7,962 nt of DNA, from NCBI GenBank assembly GCA_023301245.1, contig JALZUV010000266.1, positions 1 through 7,962 of the forward strand. The letters run 5' to 3'. The notes below the pieces were generated by a model. It saw nothing but the letters and a program-made list of their open reading frames with translations, was not told the origin of the DNA and did not search any database. The stretch comes from Rickettsiales bacterium (GTDB lineage Bacteria > Pseudomonadota > Alphaproteobacteria > Rickettsiales > JALZUV01). The position numbers were made by a program, and so were the translations under genes. Every line of letters starts with the position of its first letter. Position 1 is the stretch's first letter. Below are positions 1 to 5,717 of this stretch, piece by piece.

Positions 1-1020
1 GAAGAAGATGAGCCGAAAAAACTGATGATGGCCAAGTGGGATTTGTCGGAAGTGCAAGTGGAAGCCATTCTGAATATGCGCTTGCGCCAGTTGCGTAAAC
101 TTGAAGAACTTGAAATTAAAACCGAGCATGACGGGCTATCAGAAGAGCAAGCAGGCTTGGAAGCATTGCTGAAATCGGAGGAAATGCGTTGGACGCGTAT
201 TTCAGATGAAATTAAAGAAACAAAAGCGACCTTTGGCCAGAAAACGGAACTTGGTGCGCGCCGTACGCAATTTGCGGATGCGCCAACGGGGGTAGTGGTT
301 TCGATTGAAGCTTTCATCGAAAAAGAACCGCTTACGGTGCTATTTTCAAAACGTGGGTGGATACGTGCGCTCAAAGGCCATAACCAAACCACGGCTGATT
401 ATAAAGAAGGCGATAGCGAAAAATTTGCACTTAATACTTATACGACTGACCAAATTTTATGTTTCGCCTCTAATGGCCGTTGCTACAGCATTAGCGGCGA
501 TAAAATTCCGCGTGGCCGTGGGCATGGTGAACCGATTAACCTGACAATTGATATTGATGCTGCCGATGAAACTATCGCGATGGAAGTCTATGAATCGGGT
601 AAGCGTTATTTGCTAGCCTCTAGTGCGGGTAAAGGCTTCATTGCTAAATCAGACGATATGATAGCTTCGACTAAAAATGGTCGCCAAGTGCTGAACCCGC
701 CTAAAGATTCGCGCGCGGTGGTCTTCCGCGAGGTAACCGCCGATGCTACGCATATCGCGGTGACGGGCACGAGCCGTAAGCTGCTAGTATTCCCTATCGA
801 CCAAGTGACGGAGATGAAAAAGGGGCAGGGTGTTACTTTGCAAAAATATAAAGATGGTCAATTGACCGATGCAAAAGCCATCAATATTGCCGAGGGCCTA
901 AGTTGGGCACAAGGCGAAAATCGTACTCGCACCGAAGAGAATCTTACTAGCTGGATGGGCAATCGTGCCGCTGCTGGAAAGTTGCCGCCTCAAGGGTTCC
1001 CCCGCGATAATAAGTTTTAA
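1..1020 (+). CDS. parC: DNA topoisomerase IV subunit A, C-terminal part (5' end outside window)
   Basis: ParC is the cleavage/reunion subunit of topoisomerase IV, which decatenates replicated chromosomes and relaxes supercoils together with ParE. The frame is open from base 1, giving 339 codons before TAA, so only the C-terminal part is present; the winged-helix domain with the active-site tyrosine lies upstream. Residues about 9-85 are the helical end of the breakage/reunion core, with the family motif AILNMRLRQLRKLEE near residues 22-36 and a helix ending ETKATFG. From about residue 95 the beta-pinwheel C-terminal domain begins, with blade-like repeats such as VLFSKRGWIRALKGH, CFASNGRCYSISGDK, LLASSAGKGFIAK and AVTGTSRKLLVFP. 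The GyrA box is absent; the degenerate RGRGHGEP near residues 171-178 is what a ParC rather than a GyrA shows. The asparaginase-like gene follows after 3 bp, so co-transcription is likely. Confidence 0.93.
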   Translation, partial: EEDEPKKLMMAKWDLSEVQVEAILNMRLRQLRKLEELEIKTEHDGLSEEQAGLEALLKSEEMRWTRISDEIKETKATFGQKTELGARRTQFADAPTGVVVSIEAFIEKEPLTVLFSKRGWIRALKGHNQTTADYKEGDSEKFALNTYTTDQILCFASNGRCYSISGDKIPRGRGHGEPINLTIDIDAADETIAMEVYESGKRYLLASSAGKGFIAKSDDMIASTKNGRQVLNPPKDSRAVVFREVTADATHIAVTGTSRKLLVFPIDQVTEMKKGQGVTLQKYKDGQLTDAKAINIAEGLSWAQGENRTRTEENLTSWMGNRAAAGKLPPQGFPRDNKF

Positions 1021-1023
1021 CCT

Positions 1024-1614
1024 ATGATAAAATTTCATCTTATTACCACGGGCGGCACGATGGATGCCGAGCCTTTCGAAATTGCAAATACGCCTGCGGA
1101 TATCACCCCTTTGGGGCAAAGCCTAATGCCGCAAATGCTGAACTCAATTGATGCAAAAGACTTTACCTATACCGCCTTGCCGCCAGCTGATAGCAAAGAG
1201 TTTTTGGAAAATGGTAGTGGTCTGCACTTATTAATCTACTCAATAAAAAAATCGGAATATCCTGTGTTAATTAGTCATGGAACGGATGCTTTGGGCGTTA
1301 CTGCCGTGGCTATTTATGAGGCTCTTAAGGCGGCAGGCAGTAAAAAGCTGGTGATATTTACTTGCGCAATGACTCCGCTTTCTAACACATTGCAAGCTGA
1401 TGGCTCTTACGATTTTCAGCAATGCGATGGTACAAAAAACACCCTTCGTGCTTTAAAGGAAATGCAGAAGTTACACGGTGAATCAGGCGTTTACATTGCT
1501 GCGAATAAGGGGGAGTTTTTCGAAGGAAACGAGAATTTGCCGCATGTTAAAAAAGAATTTAATATGCCCACAGCCGATAAGCGCTTTTTCTACCTTGAAA
1601 ATAAGCCTCATTAA
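1024..1614 (+). CDS. single-domain asparaginase-like protein (N-terminal asparaginase domain only)
   Basis: This 196-aa protein matches the N-terminal domain of bacterial L-asparaginases, which hydrolyse asparagine to aspartate and ammonia. The nucleophile loop TTGGT is at residues 8-12 (T9 matches the catalytic Thr of TGGT). The second motif SHGTDAL is at 84-90, with T87 and D88 matching the Thr-Asp pair. A FTCAMTPLSN segment (112-121) sits where classic enzymes have a TGAMRP-type strand. K176 or K177 probably matches the catalytic lysine. Classic enzymes are about 320-350 aa with a second domain; here the protein stops after GVYIAANKG...KRFFYLEN, as in the short stand-alone asparaginase-domain family of about 160-200 aa, so it looks complete rather than truncated. 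No signal peptide is seen, so it is probably cytoplasmic. The start lies 3 bp after the parC stop without a clear Shine-Dalgarno, which suggests translational coupling. The substrate is uncertain. Confidence 0.8.
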   Translation: MIKFHLITTGGTMDAEPFEIANTPADITPLGQSLMPQMLNSIDAKDFTYTALPPADSKEFLENGSGLHLLIYSIKKSEYPVLISHGTDALGVTAVAIYEALKAAGSKKLVIFTCAMTPLSNTLQADGSYDFQQCDGTKNTLRALKEMQKLHGESGVYIAANKGEFFEGNENLPHVKKEFNMPTADKRFFYLENKPH

Positions 1615-1629
1615 AAGAGAAAACCCTCC

Positions 1630-1668
1630 GAAGATCGCTTTATTTTAGTCTTCAAATGAGATAATAAT
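1630..1668 (+). promoter_or_regulatory. possible promoter/operator region of the XRE-receiver gene
   Basis: The gap between the asparaginase-like gene and the XRE-receiver gene is 54 bp and AT-rich. AATAAT at 1663-1668 matches the -10 consensus at five of six positions. The -35 position (about 1640-1645, TTATTT) is a poor match, so an activator or another sigma factor would be needed. An inverted repeat GAAGA (1630-1634) / TCTTC (1649-1653), with arm centres 19 bp apart, flanks the -35 position and could be an autoregulatory operator. If the -10 is real, transcription would begin around 1675, making the mRNA leaderless or nearly so. No convincing terminator separates this region from the gene before it. 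Confidence 0.25.
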
Positions 1669-2379
1669 GTGCCCATGAACGATCTTGATTTCAATAAATA
1701 CATTGGCGCACGTATTCGAAAGAAGCGTAAAGCCATGGGCTTAAGCCTGCAACAACTGGCTGAAGTGCTAAAGCTTTCAACCCAGCAAGTGCAAAAATAC
1801 GAATCTGGCGCGAGTAAAGTATCTGCTGAACGGCTTGCCTTAATCTCGCATATTTTCAGTGAGCCAATTGATTATTTCTATCGCGATATTGATTTTAATT
1901 CCATCACGATTGGCGATAGCGTACAGCCAACTGTTATTAACTCTACTCGTAATGTTAAATTAGACATTATGTTGGTTGAAGATAGCCCAGCTGATGCAAT
2001 GTTATTTAAACGCGCAGCCGAAAGCTTTTCTGAAATTGGCGAAATTACTATCGAACATCACGCGAATAAAGTGATGCCTTATTTGCTGAATCATCAGCAA
2101 AACCCCAATCATAAATTACCTGATATTTTGTTTTTAGATATTAGCCTTACTGCTGGTAATGGCTTTGATTTGCTGAAGAAAATTAAAGATGATCATTCAC
2201 TACGCCATCTTGTGGTTGCCATTATTTCGGGCAGTATTAATTGGGAAGATATGATGAAAGCCTATCGCATGGGTGCAGCTAGCTATATTCTGAAAAGTAG
2301 CAAAGATCGCCCTATGTCAGAGCTATTAGAAAGTGTTCTCGAATATTGGAGTCATTCCGTTATCTTGCCAAGTATGTAA
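1669..2379 (+). CDS. XRE-family helix-turn-helix fused to a CheY/Rcp1-like receiver domain
   Basis: This 236-aa regulator joins two domains. Residues about 8-72 form a Cro/CI-type DNA-binding domain (IGARIRKKRKAMGLSLQQLA, then LSTQQVQKYESGASKVS as the turn and recognition helix). Residues about 96-230 form a response-regulator receiver with the key residues in place: acidic pair E104/D105 (LVEDSPAD), phosphoacceptor D157 (LFLDISLTAGNG), hydroxyl residue S187 (AIISGS) and conserved lysine K209 (YILKSS). The proline that usually follows this lysine is a serine. The receiver is closest in style to single-domain Rcp1-type regulators, including the NPAD-like start and a final EYW. The domain order (DNA binding first) is the reverse of most response regulators. 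GTG at 1669 has a weak GAG eight bases upstream; ATG at 1675 is an alternative. The sigma factor gene starts 18 bp downstream, so they probably share a transcript. No histidine kinase gene is in the window. Confidence 0.85.
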   Translation: MPMNDLDFNKYIGARIRKKRKAMGLSLQQLAEVLKLSTQQVQKYESGASKVSAERLALISHIFSEPIDYFYRDIDFNSITIGDSVQPTVINSTRNVKLDIMLVEDSPADAMLFKRAAESFSEIGEITIEHHANKVMPYLLNHQQNPNHKLPDILFLDISLTAGNGFDLLKKIKDDHSLRHLVVAIISGSINWEDMMKAYRMGAASYILKSSKDRPMSELLESVLEYWSHSVILPSM

Positions 2380-2397
2380 GGTAGTGGAAAAACACCT

Positions 2398-2943
2398 ATG
2401 TCAGAAGAAATACAGTGCCAGCAATGGATGATTTCCGCTCAAGCAGGTGAAAAGCTGGCTTATCGTAAGTTGTTAAAACAAGTTGAAAAACTGGCGCAGC
2501 GCTATTTAGCGTCGCGTATTTTAAACGCGTCTGACCGTAACGATATTACCCAAGAGATTCTATTGTCGCTTCATAAAGCACGTGATAGCTACGAGGGTTC
2601 AAAACCTTTTTATCCGTGGTTATATGCGATTTTCAATTATCGCCTGAAAGATTTTCTGCGCCGTTATTATCGAAAACAAGAGCGCGAAGCAGCTGAACTT
2701 GAGCATCCCGTTGCCGATGTAAATGCGATTAATCCTGAGGGGCAATTAGAGAAAAATCAATTAAGTGAAAAATTATTGTCATATTTGCCGCCTACGCAGC
2801 GAAGAATTATTCATATGCTATATATTGAAGGTAACTCCGCACAAGAAGTATCGGATGAATTAGAGATATCAGTGGCTAATGTGCGCACCACCGCCCATAG
2901 AGCGATGAATGAATTGAAGGAAAAGGCAAAGAAAGTATCATGA
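2398..2943 (+). CDS. ECF-type RNA polymerase sigma factor (SigF-like, paired with NrsF-like anti-sigma)
   Basis: This 181-aa protein has the two-domain build of an extracytoplasmic-function sigma factor, which redirects RNA polymerase to a small regulon. Region 2 covers about residues 12-92: the DITQEILLSLHKAR helix (49-62) and the PFYPWLYAIFNYRLKDFLRR segment (70-89) used for core binding and -10 melting and recognition. Region 4 covers about 122-175: LPPTQRRIIHMLYIEG, then a helix-turn-helix (SAQEVSDELEISVANVRTTAHRAMNEL) for the -35 element. The PF.PWL.AI...L.DFLRR pattern is typical of the Caulobacter SigF-like group whose anti-sigma is a DUF1109/NrsF membrane protein, and such a gene follows directly with an ATGA overlap. 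A purine-rich site with GGAAA (2386-2390) precedes the ATG. I found no promoter resembling the known SigF consensus in front of this operon, so autoregulation is unproven. Confidence 0.88.
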   Translation: MSEEIQCQQWMISAQAGEKLAYRKLLKQVEKLAQRYLASRILNASDRNDITQEILLSLHKARDSYEGSKPFYPWLYAIFNYRLKDFLRRYYRKQEREAAELEHPVADVNAINPEGQLEKNQLSEKLLSYLPPTQRRIIHMLYIEGNSAQEVSDELEISVANVRTTAHRAMNELKEKAKKVS

Positions 2944-3575
2944 ACTTAGATAGTTTCATAGATGATTTGGCAGAATCAGCGACCCCCGTATCGCCGCTGA
3001 ATATCCGACAATTTTCGCTTGCTTTATTGCTGGGCTTGGCCTGTTATTTAAGCGTTATTGTCGCACTGTTTGGTGTGCGTGATGATTGGCTGAATGAAAT
3101 AACGACCATGGCTTATCAGGGCGAAATGGCACTGTCGCTCCTCATTGTTTTTGGGGCTGGATTATCAGTCATAAAATTAGCCGTGCCACGCCAAGGTAGC
3201 TTGCCAACGAGCTGGTGCTTTTTGTTGCTCGCCCTCACGCTTGGCGCAGTTATCGGGCTGCTTGGTAATGTGAGCATTCAAGCGCTAGAAGCCTCGCTGA
3301 AATCAAACCACTTTTATATTACATTTGGTCTAATAGCGTACGCTGCTCCTGTGGCCGGCGCCTTATTGTGGTTTTTACGCCAAAAAGGTTCCCCTACTCA
3401 ACTAGGTTGGGCAGGCCTTATGGCGCTACTTTCAGCCAGCGCGAGTGGGCATTTTCTGATGCGAACTATTGGTCAATCTAATAATTTCGCCGAGGTGTTT
3501 ATATGGTGCTATTTACCTGTTTTGGCACTGGCATTGCTAGGCATGCTGATAGGCAAAAAACTCCTGCGCTGGTAA
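2940..3575 (+). CDS. NrsF/DUF1109-like six-helix membrane protein, probable anti-sigma factor
   Basis: This 211-aa protein begins with a short cytoplasmic segment (LDSFIDDLAESATPVSPL, residues 3-20) that would bind the sigma factor. About six hydrophobic segments follow, near 27-45, 62-80, 92-111, 126-146, 156-174 and 185-206, ending in KKLLRW. The N-terminal DDLA..ATPV pattern, six helices and basic LLRW end fit the NrsF/DUF1109 family, which holds SigF-type sigma factors at the inner membrane and releases them under metal or oxidative stress. The gene overlaps the sigma gene by four bases (ATGA), typical of a sigma/anti-sigma pair needing balanced synthesis. Cysteines are at 35, 93 and 190, all within or at the edge of membrane segments. 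The HCPED-like cysteine motif I remember before the last helix is replaced by MRTIGQS, so the sensing chemistry may differ. The family call is moderate; the anti-sigma role is inferred mainly from gene order. Confidence 0.7.
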   Translation: MNLDSFIDDLAESATPVSPLNIRQFSLALLLGLACYLSVIVALFGVRDDWLNEITTMAYQGEMALSLLIVFGAGLSVIKLAVPRQGSLPTSWCFLLLALTLGAVIGLLGNVSIQALEASLKSNHFYITFGLIAYAAPVAGALLWFLRQKGSPTQLGWAGLMALLSASASGHFLMRTIGQSNNFAEVFIWCYLPVLALALLGMLIGKKLLRW

Positions 3576-3586
3576 AAAGCCACTTC

Positions 3587-3614
3587 CTGACTTTTAGTTC
3601 GCCCCATAGATTAT
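3587..3614 (+). promoter_or_regulatory. candidate promoter of the phage-like gene pair
   Basis: CTGACT (3587-3592) and GATTAT (3609-3614), separated by 16 bp, each match the sigma-70 hexamers at four of six positions. They would start transcription about 30 bp before the first gene. The -10 candidate lies inside a short perfect inverted repeat, CCATA-GAT-TATGG (3604-3616), which could be an operator or chance. This is a weak call, but a separate transcription unit is plausible because the pair ends in its own terminator. Confidence 0.3.
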
Positions 3615-3635
3615 GGTCAACGTAAACCGAATCTC

Positions 3636-3641
3636 AAGGGA
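3636..3641 (+). promoter_or_regulatory. ribosome binding site of the 117-aa protein
   Basis: AAGGGA lies eight bases before the ATG at 3650 and is one of the clearest Shine-Dalgarno sequences in the window. It fixes the start of the 117-aa gene and suggests independent, efficient translation, unlike the closely packed housekeeping genes nearby. Confidence 0.6.
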
Positions 3642-3649
3642 ATTTTACC

Positions 3650-4003
3650 ATGGTACAATCCACTCAATTTCAACCTATTGTCACCCATAATTTAACTGCA
3701 ACCATTGCCGATAGTGCAACGCAATCTGATGCGATTGATTTATCTGGCACCACCCTCACCGCCATTGCTTTGCCCTCCGAATTTGATGGCACAACGCTGA
3801 CGCTTAAAGCAGCAGAAACCAGCAACGCCAGCTATGTCGATGTGCATGAGGCCAACGGCATGGCACTAACAATTAAAGGCAGCGCTTCACAAATTGTGAC
3901 AATTGAACCTGCGAAATTAGCGGGCTTGCAATATATTAAACTCGTGGCAGATACAGCGCAAACGGGCGTGACCACGCTCACGCTAATGACCCGTCCAGTA
4001 TAG
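3650..4003 (+). CDS. small beta-rich protein resembling phage structural accessory proteins
   Basis: I recognise a pattern here rather than a named family. The 117-aa protein is rich in Thr, Ala and Ser with alternating hydrophobic residues, as in a beta sandwich. The run AIDLSGTTLTAIALPSEFDG (residues 28-47), then TLTLKAAETSN, IVTIEPAKLAGLQYIKL (81-97) and a closing TLTLMTRPV, resembles short hypothetical proteins that I recall from tailed-phage structural regions of alphaproteobacteria, where they precede tail or lectin-like genes. It has no signal peptide, membrane segment or catalytic motif. A good ribosome binding site precedes it, and the LamG-like gene follows after 9 bp, so the two form an operon. 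A role in virion decoration or assembly is a guess from resemblance; a domesticated or unrelated role is equally open. Confidence 0.6.
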   Translation: MVQSTQFQPIVTHNLTATIADSATQSDAIDLSGTTLTAIALPSEFDGTTLTLKAAETSNASYVDVHEANGMALTIKGSASQIVTIEPAKLAGLQYIKLVADTAQTGVTTLTLMTRPV

Positions 4004-4012
4004 GGGGCGGCC

Positions 4013-4762
4013 ATGAGCTTAATCACCAGTTTGGCGAAAGGCGATCATTTCGCCAGCCTTATTCAACGCCCCTCGCTTGAGGTGTATCTCGATGCTATCG
4101 CATCACCCATTACGAGCGATAGTAGTAATAACATCAGTCAATGGGATGATTTATCGGGTAATGGCAATCATGCGCAACAAGTGGGCAGCGATGCCATGCC
4201 GACCTTCGTGGCCGATAAAGATGGCTTCCCCGCTATCTACAGCAACGGCGATGCTGGCCGAAAGCTAGAGTTTAGCCACAGCGTAACGGGCAGCGATGCT
4301 TTTACCGTCATCGCACTCTTTCACGCTGATAATACGGTGGTTGACCCAAGCTCTGGCTCATCTCTCAATGTTATTTTCGCCTTTGGAGGGTCTGATTCAG
4401 GCGATAATAGCGTATCGTTACGCCAATTAAGAACAGATGCGGAAAACCTAAGTTTTGTCGGCTATGGCGGCGGTTCTACCCTTGATGGTGGGCCATTTTC
4501 GGATTTTGAAGCATTCTCCATCACCTATAATAACAGCAATATATTGGTGCATTATGGCGAAACGCTTGAGACGGGAAGCGACTATGCTGCAAGTTCCACA
4601 CGTCTATTTGGCAATGGTCGCTTGTTTAACGAAAGCCCCGAAAATACGGCGCGTACTGGAATTGGTTGGTTACGCTCATTATTGCTTTTCAAAGAAGCAC
4701 TTGATGATGAAACCCGCAATAGCATCACGCAATCTATGAAAGCCCGCTACGGTATTATCTAA
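4013..4762 (+). CDS. LamG/concanavalin A-like jelly-roll domain protein
   Basis: This 249-aa protein is essentially one LamG-like (concanavalin A-like lectin/glucanase fold) domain. The diagnostic start is VYLDA...ISQWDDLSGNGNHAQQV (residues 24-57), followed by PTFVADKDGFPAIYSNGD (63-80), the FTVIALFHAD strand (97-106) and the closing GIGWLRSLLLFKEALDDETRNSI...ARYGI (216-248), where such domains end in a short helix and a YGI/WGI-like tail. These domains bind carbohydrates or proteins and are frequent in phage tail and baseplate-associated proteins and in bacterial surface proteins. No signal peptide or membrane anchor is visible, which favours a phage-type structural or intracellular assembly context over classical secretion. 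The purine-rich GGGGGCGG (4003-4010) just before ATG is its ribosome binding site. It is the last gene of the pair and is followed by a strong terminator. Confidence 0.75.
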   Translation: MSLITSLAKGDHFASLIQRPSLEVYLDAIASPITSDSSNNISQWDDLSGNGNHAQQVGSDAMPTFVADKDGFPAIYSNGDAGRKLEFSHSVTGSDAFTVIALFHADNTVVDPSSGSSLNVIFAFGGSDSGDNSVSLRQLRTDAENLSFVGYGGGSTLDGGPFSDFEAFSITYNNSNILVHYGETLETGSDYAASSTRLFGNGRLFNESPENTARTGIGWLRSLLLFKEALDDETRNSITQSMKARYGII

Positions 4763-4782
4763 TTAGTTTCCTCTTCCTCCTT

Positions 4783-4817
4783 AACCCGTCAGCGATTTTG
4801 CTGGCGGGTTCTTTTTT
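4783..4817 (+). terminator. rho-independent terminator after the LamG-like gene
   Basis: Arms AACCCGTCAGC (4783-4793) and GCTGGCGGGTT (4800-4810) form an 11-bp stem with one G-U wobble and a six-base loop GATTTT. CTTTTTT (4811-4817) follows. Its position 21 bp after the LamG-like stop and just before dapA shows that the phage-like pair and dapA are separate transcription units. Confidence 0.9.
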
Positions 4818-4836
4818 ATTTAGCTACATTGCGGGC

Positions 4837-5715
4837 ATGAAAAAATTTACTGGAATTATTACGGCATTAGTTACACCCTTTCGCGATGGGAGAGTGGATG
4901 ATGACGCCTTAGAAGCACTCGTTAATTGGCAAATTGCTGAGGGTGTGCATGGCCTTGTGCCTTGTGGTACCACGGGCGAATCAGCGACATTAACCATGCA
5001 AGAGCATCAGCATGTGGTGAAGCGCGTGGTCGAAATTGCGGCAGGGCGTGTTCCTATCATTGCAGGCGCGGGATCAAATTCTACCGATAGCGCCATTTTA
5101 TTAGCGCAATCAGCGCAAGCGAATGGTGCACAGGCCGTGCTTGTAGTTGCTCCTTACTATAATAAACCTTCGCAAGATGGAATTTATGCCCATTATGAAG
5201 CGATTCATAATAACTGCGATTTACCGATTATTCTTTATAATATTCCAGGTCGAAGTGTGGTGAATATGAGCGATGAGCTAATCGCTCGCCTTTCACAATT
5301 AGAGCGTATTGTTGGCGTTAAAGATGCGACAGGAAACCTCGCTCGCGTAAGCGGATTACGCGCACTTGCGGGTAATGGTTTCATCCAACTCTCTGGCGAA
5401 GATATGACTGTTGTCGGCTTTAATGCCATGGGCGGGGCAGGCTGCATTTCGGTGACTTCAAATGTTGCACCTGCACTGACGGCCAAAGTACAAGAACTGA
5501 CCTTGCAGGGCGACTATCAAGCAGCACTAGAATTGCACGACCCTATGGTTGCACTGCATGATGCTATGTTCTGTGCGCCATCGCCCGCGCCTGCCAAATA
5601 TGCATTATCGCGCATGGGGAAATGTACGGCGGATGTGCGTTTGCCGATTACGCCATTAAGCGATGAACATAAATTACAGGTGGATGCTGCACTTGCTGGG
5701 CTAAACCTTATTTAA
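4837..5715 (+). CDS. dapA: 4-hydroxy-tetrahydrodipicolinate synthase
   Basis: DapA condenses pyruvate with L-aspartate semialdehyde, the first committed step of diaminopimelate and lysine synthesis, and acts in the cytoplasm as a TIM-barrel tetramer. The 292-aa length is exactly typical. Visible residues are the CGTTGES motif (43-49; T45 equals E. coli T44), APYYNKP (105-111; Y108 equals Y107), ILYNIPGR (132-139; Y134 and R139) and the Schiff-base lysine K162 in GVKDATG. A longer reading from TTG at 4798 adds 13 residues, but that start lies in the terminator hairpin and the added residues do not fit the family, so ATG 4837 is preferred. No Shine-Dalgarno is seen and only 19 bp separate the terminator T-run from the ATG, so the leader is unusually short. 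smpB follows after 2 bp. Confidence 0.96.
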   Translation: MKKFTGIITALVTPFRDGRVDDDALEALVNWQIAEGVHGLVPCGTTGESATLTMQEHQHVVKRVVEIAAGRVPIIAGAGSNSTDSAILLAQSAQANGAQAVLVVAPYYNKPSQDGIYAHYEAIHNNCDLPIILYNIPGRSVVNMSDELIARLSQLERIVGVKDATGNLARVSGLRALAGNGFIQLSGEDMTVVGFNAMGGAGCISVTSNVAPALTAKVQELTLQGDYQAALELHDPMVALHDAMFCAPSPAPAKYALSRMGKCTADVRLPITPLSDEHKLQVDAALAGLNLI

Positions 5716-5717
5716 TT

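Noticed and set aside
305..544. 79-codon plus-strand frame inside parC, and similar overlapping frames elsewhere
   Set aside because: These are shadows of well-supported genes, with atypical amino-acid composition and no family resemblance.
723..755. GGTAACC followed by CGCGG inside parC, again SigF-promoter-like
   Set aside because: It is within a conserved coding region nearly 300 bp from the next gene and matches poorly at the second element.
1630..1653. Hairpin GAAGA/TCTTC as a terminator for the parC unit
   Set aside because: The stem is only five AT-rich base pairs with a 14-base loop and no following T-run.
1667..1678. Minimal ORF ATG-TGC-CCA-TGA whose stop overlaps the ATG at 1675
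   Set aside because: A three-codon frame is easily produced by chance and has no supporting conservation or ribosome binding site of its own.
2825..2855. GTAACT followed by CGGA, resembling a SigF-type promoter
   Set aside because: It lies inside the sigma factor coding region, the spacing is one base short and both elements are imperfect.
3574..3597. AAAAG...CTTTT hairpin as a terminator after the anti-sigma gene
   Set aside because: A five-base A/T stem is too weak and no T-run follows a GC-rich stem.
4798..4836. Longer dapA start at TTG, adding 13 residues
   Set aside because: The added codons lie in the terminator hairpin and T-run, and the family begins at MKKFTGIITALVTPF.
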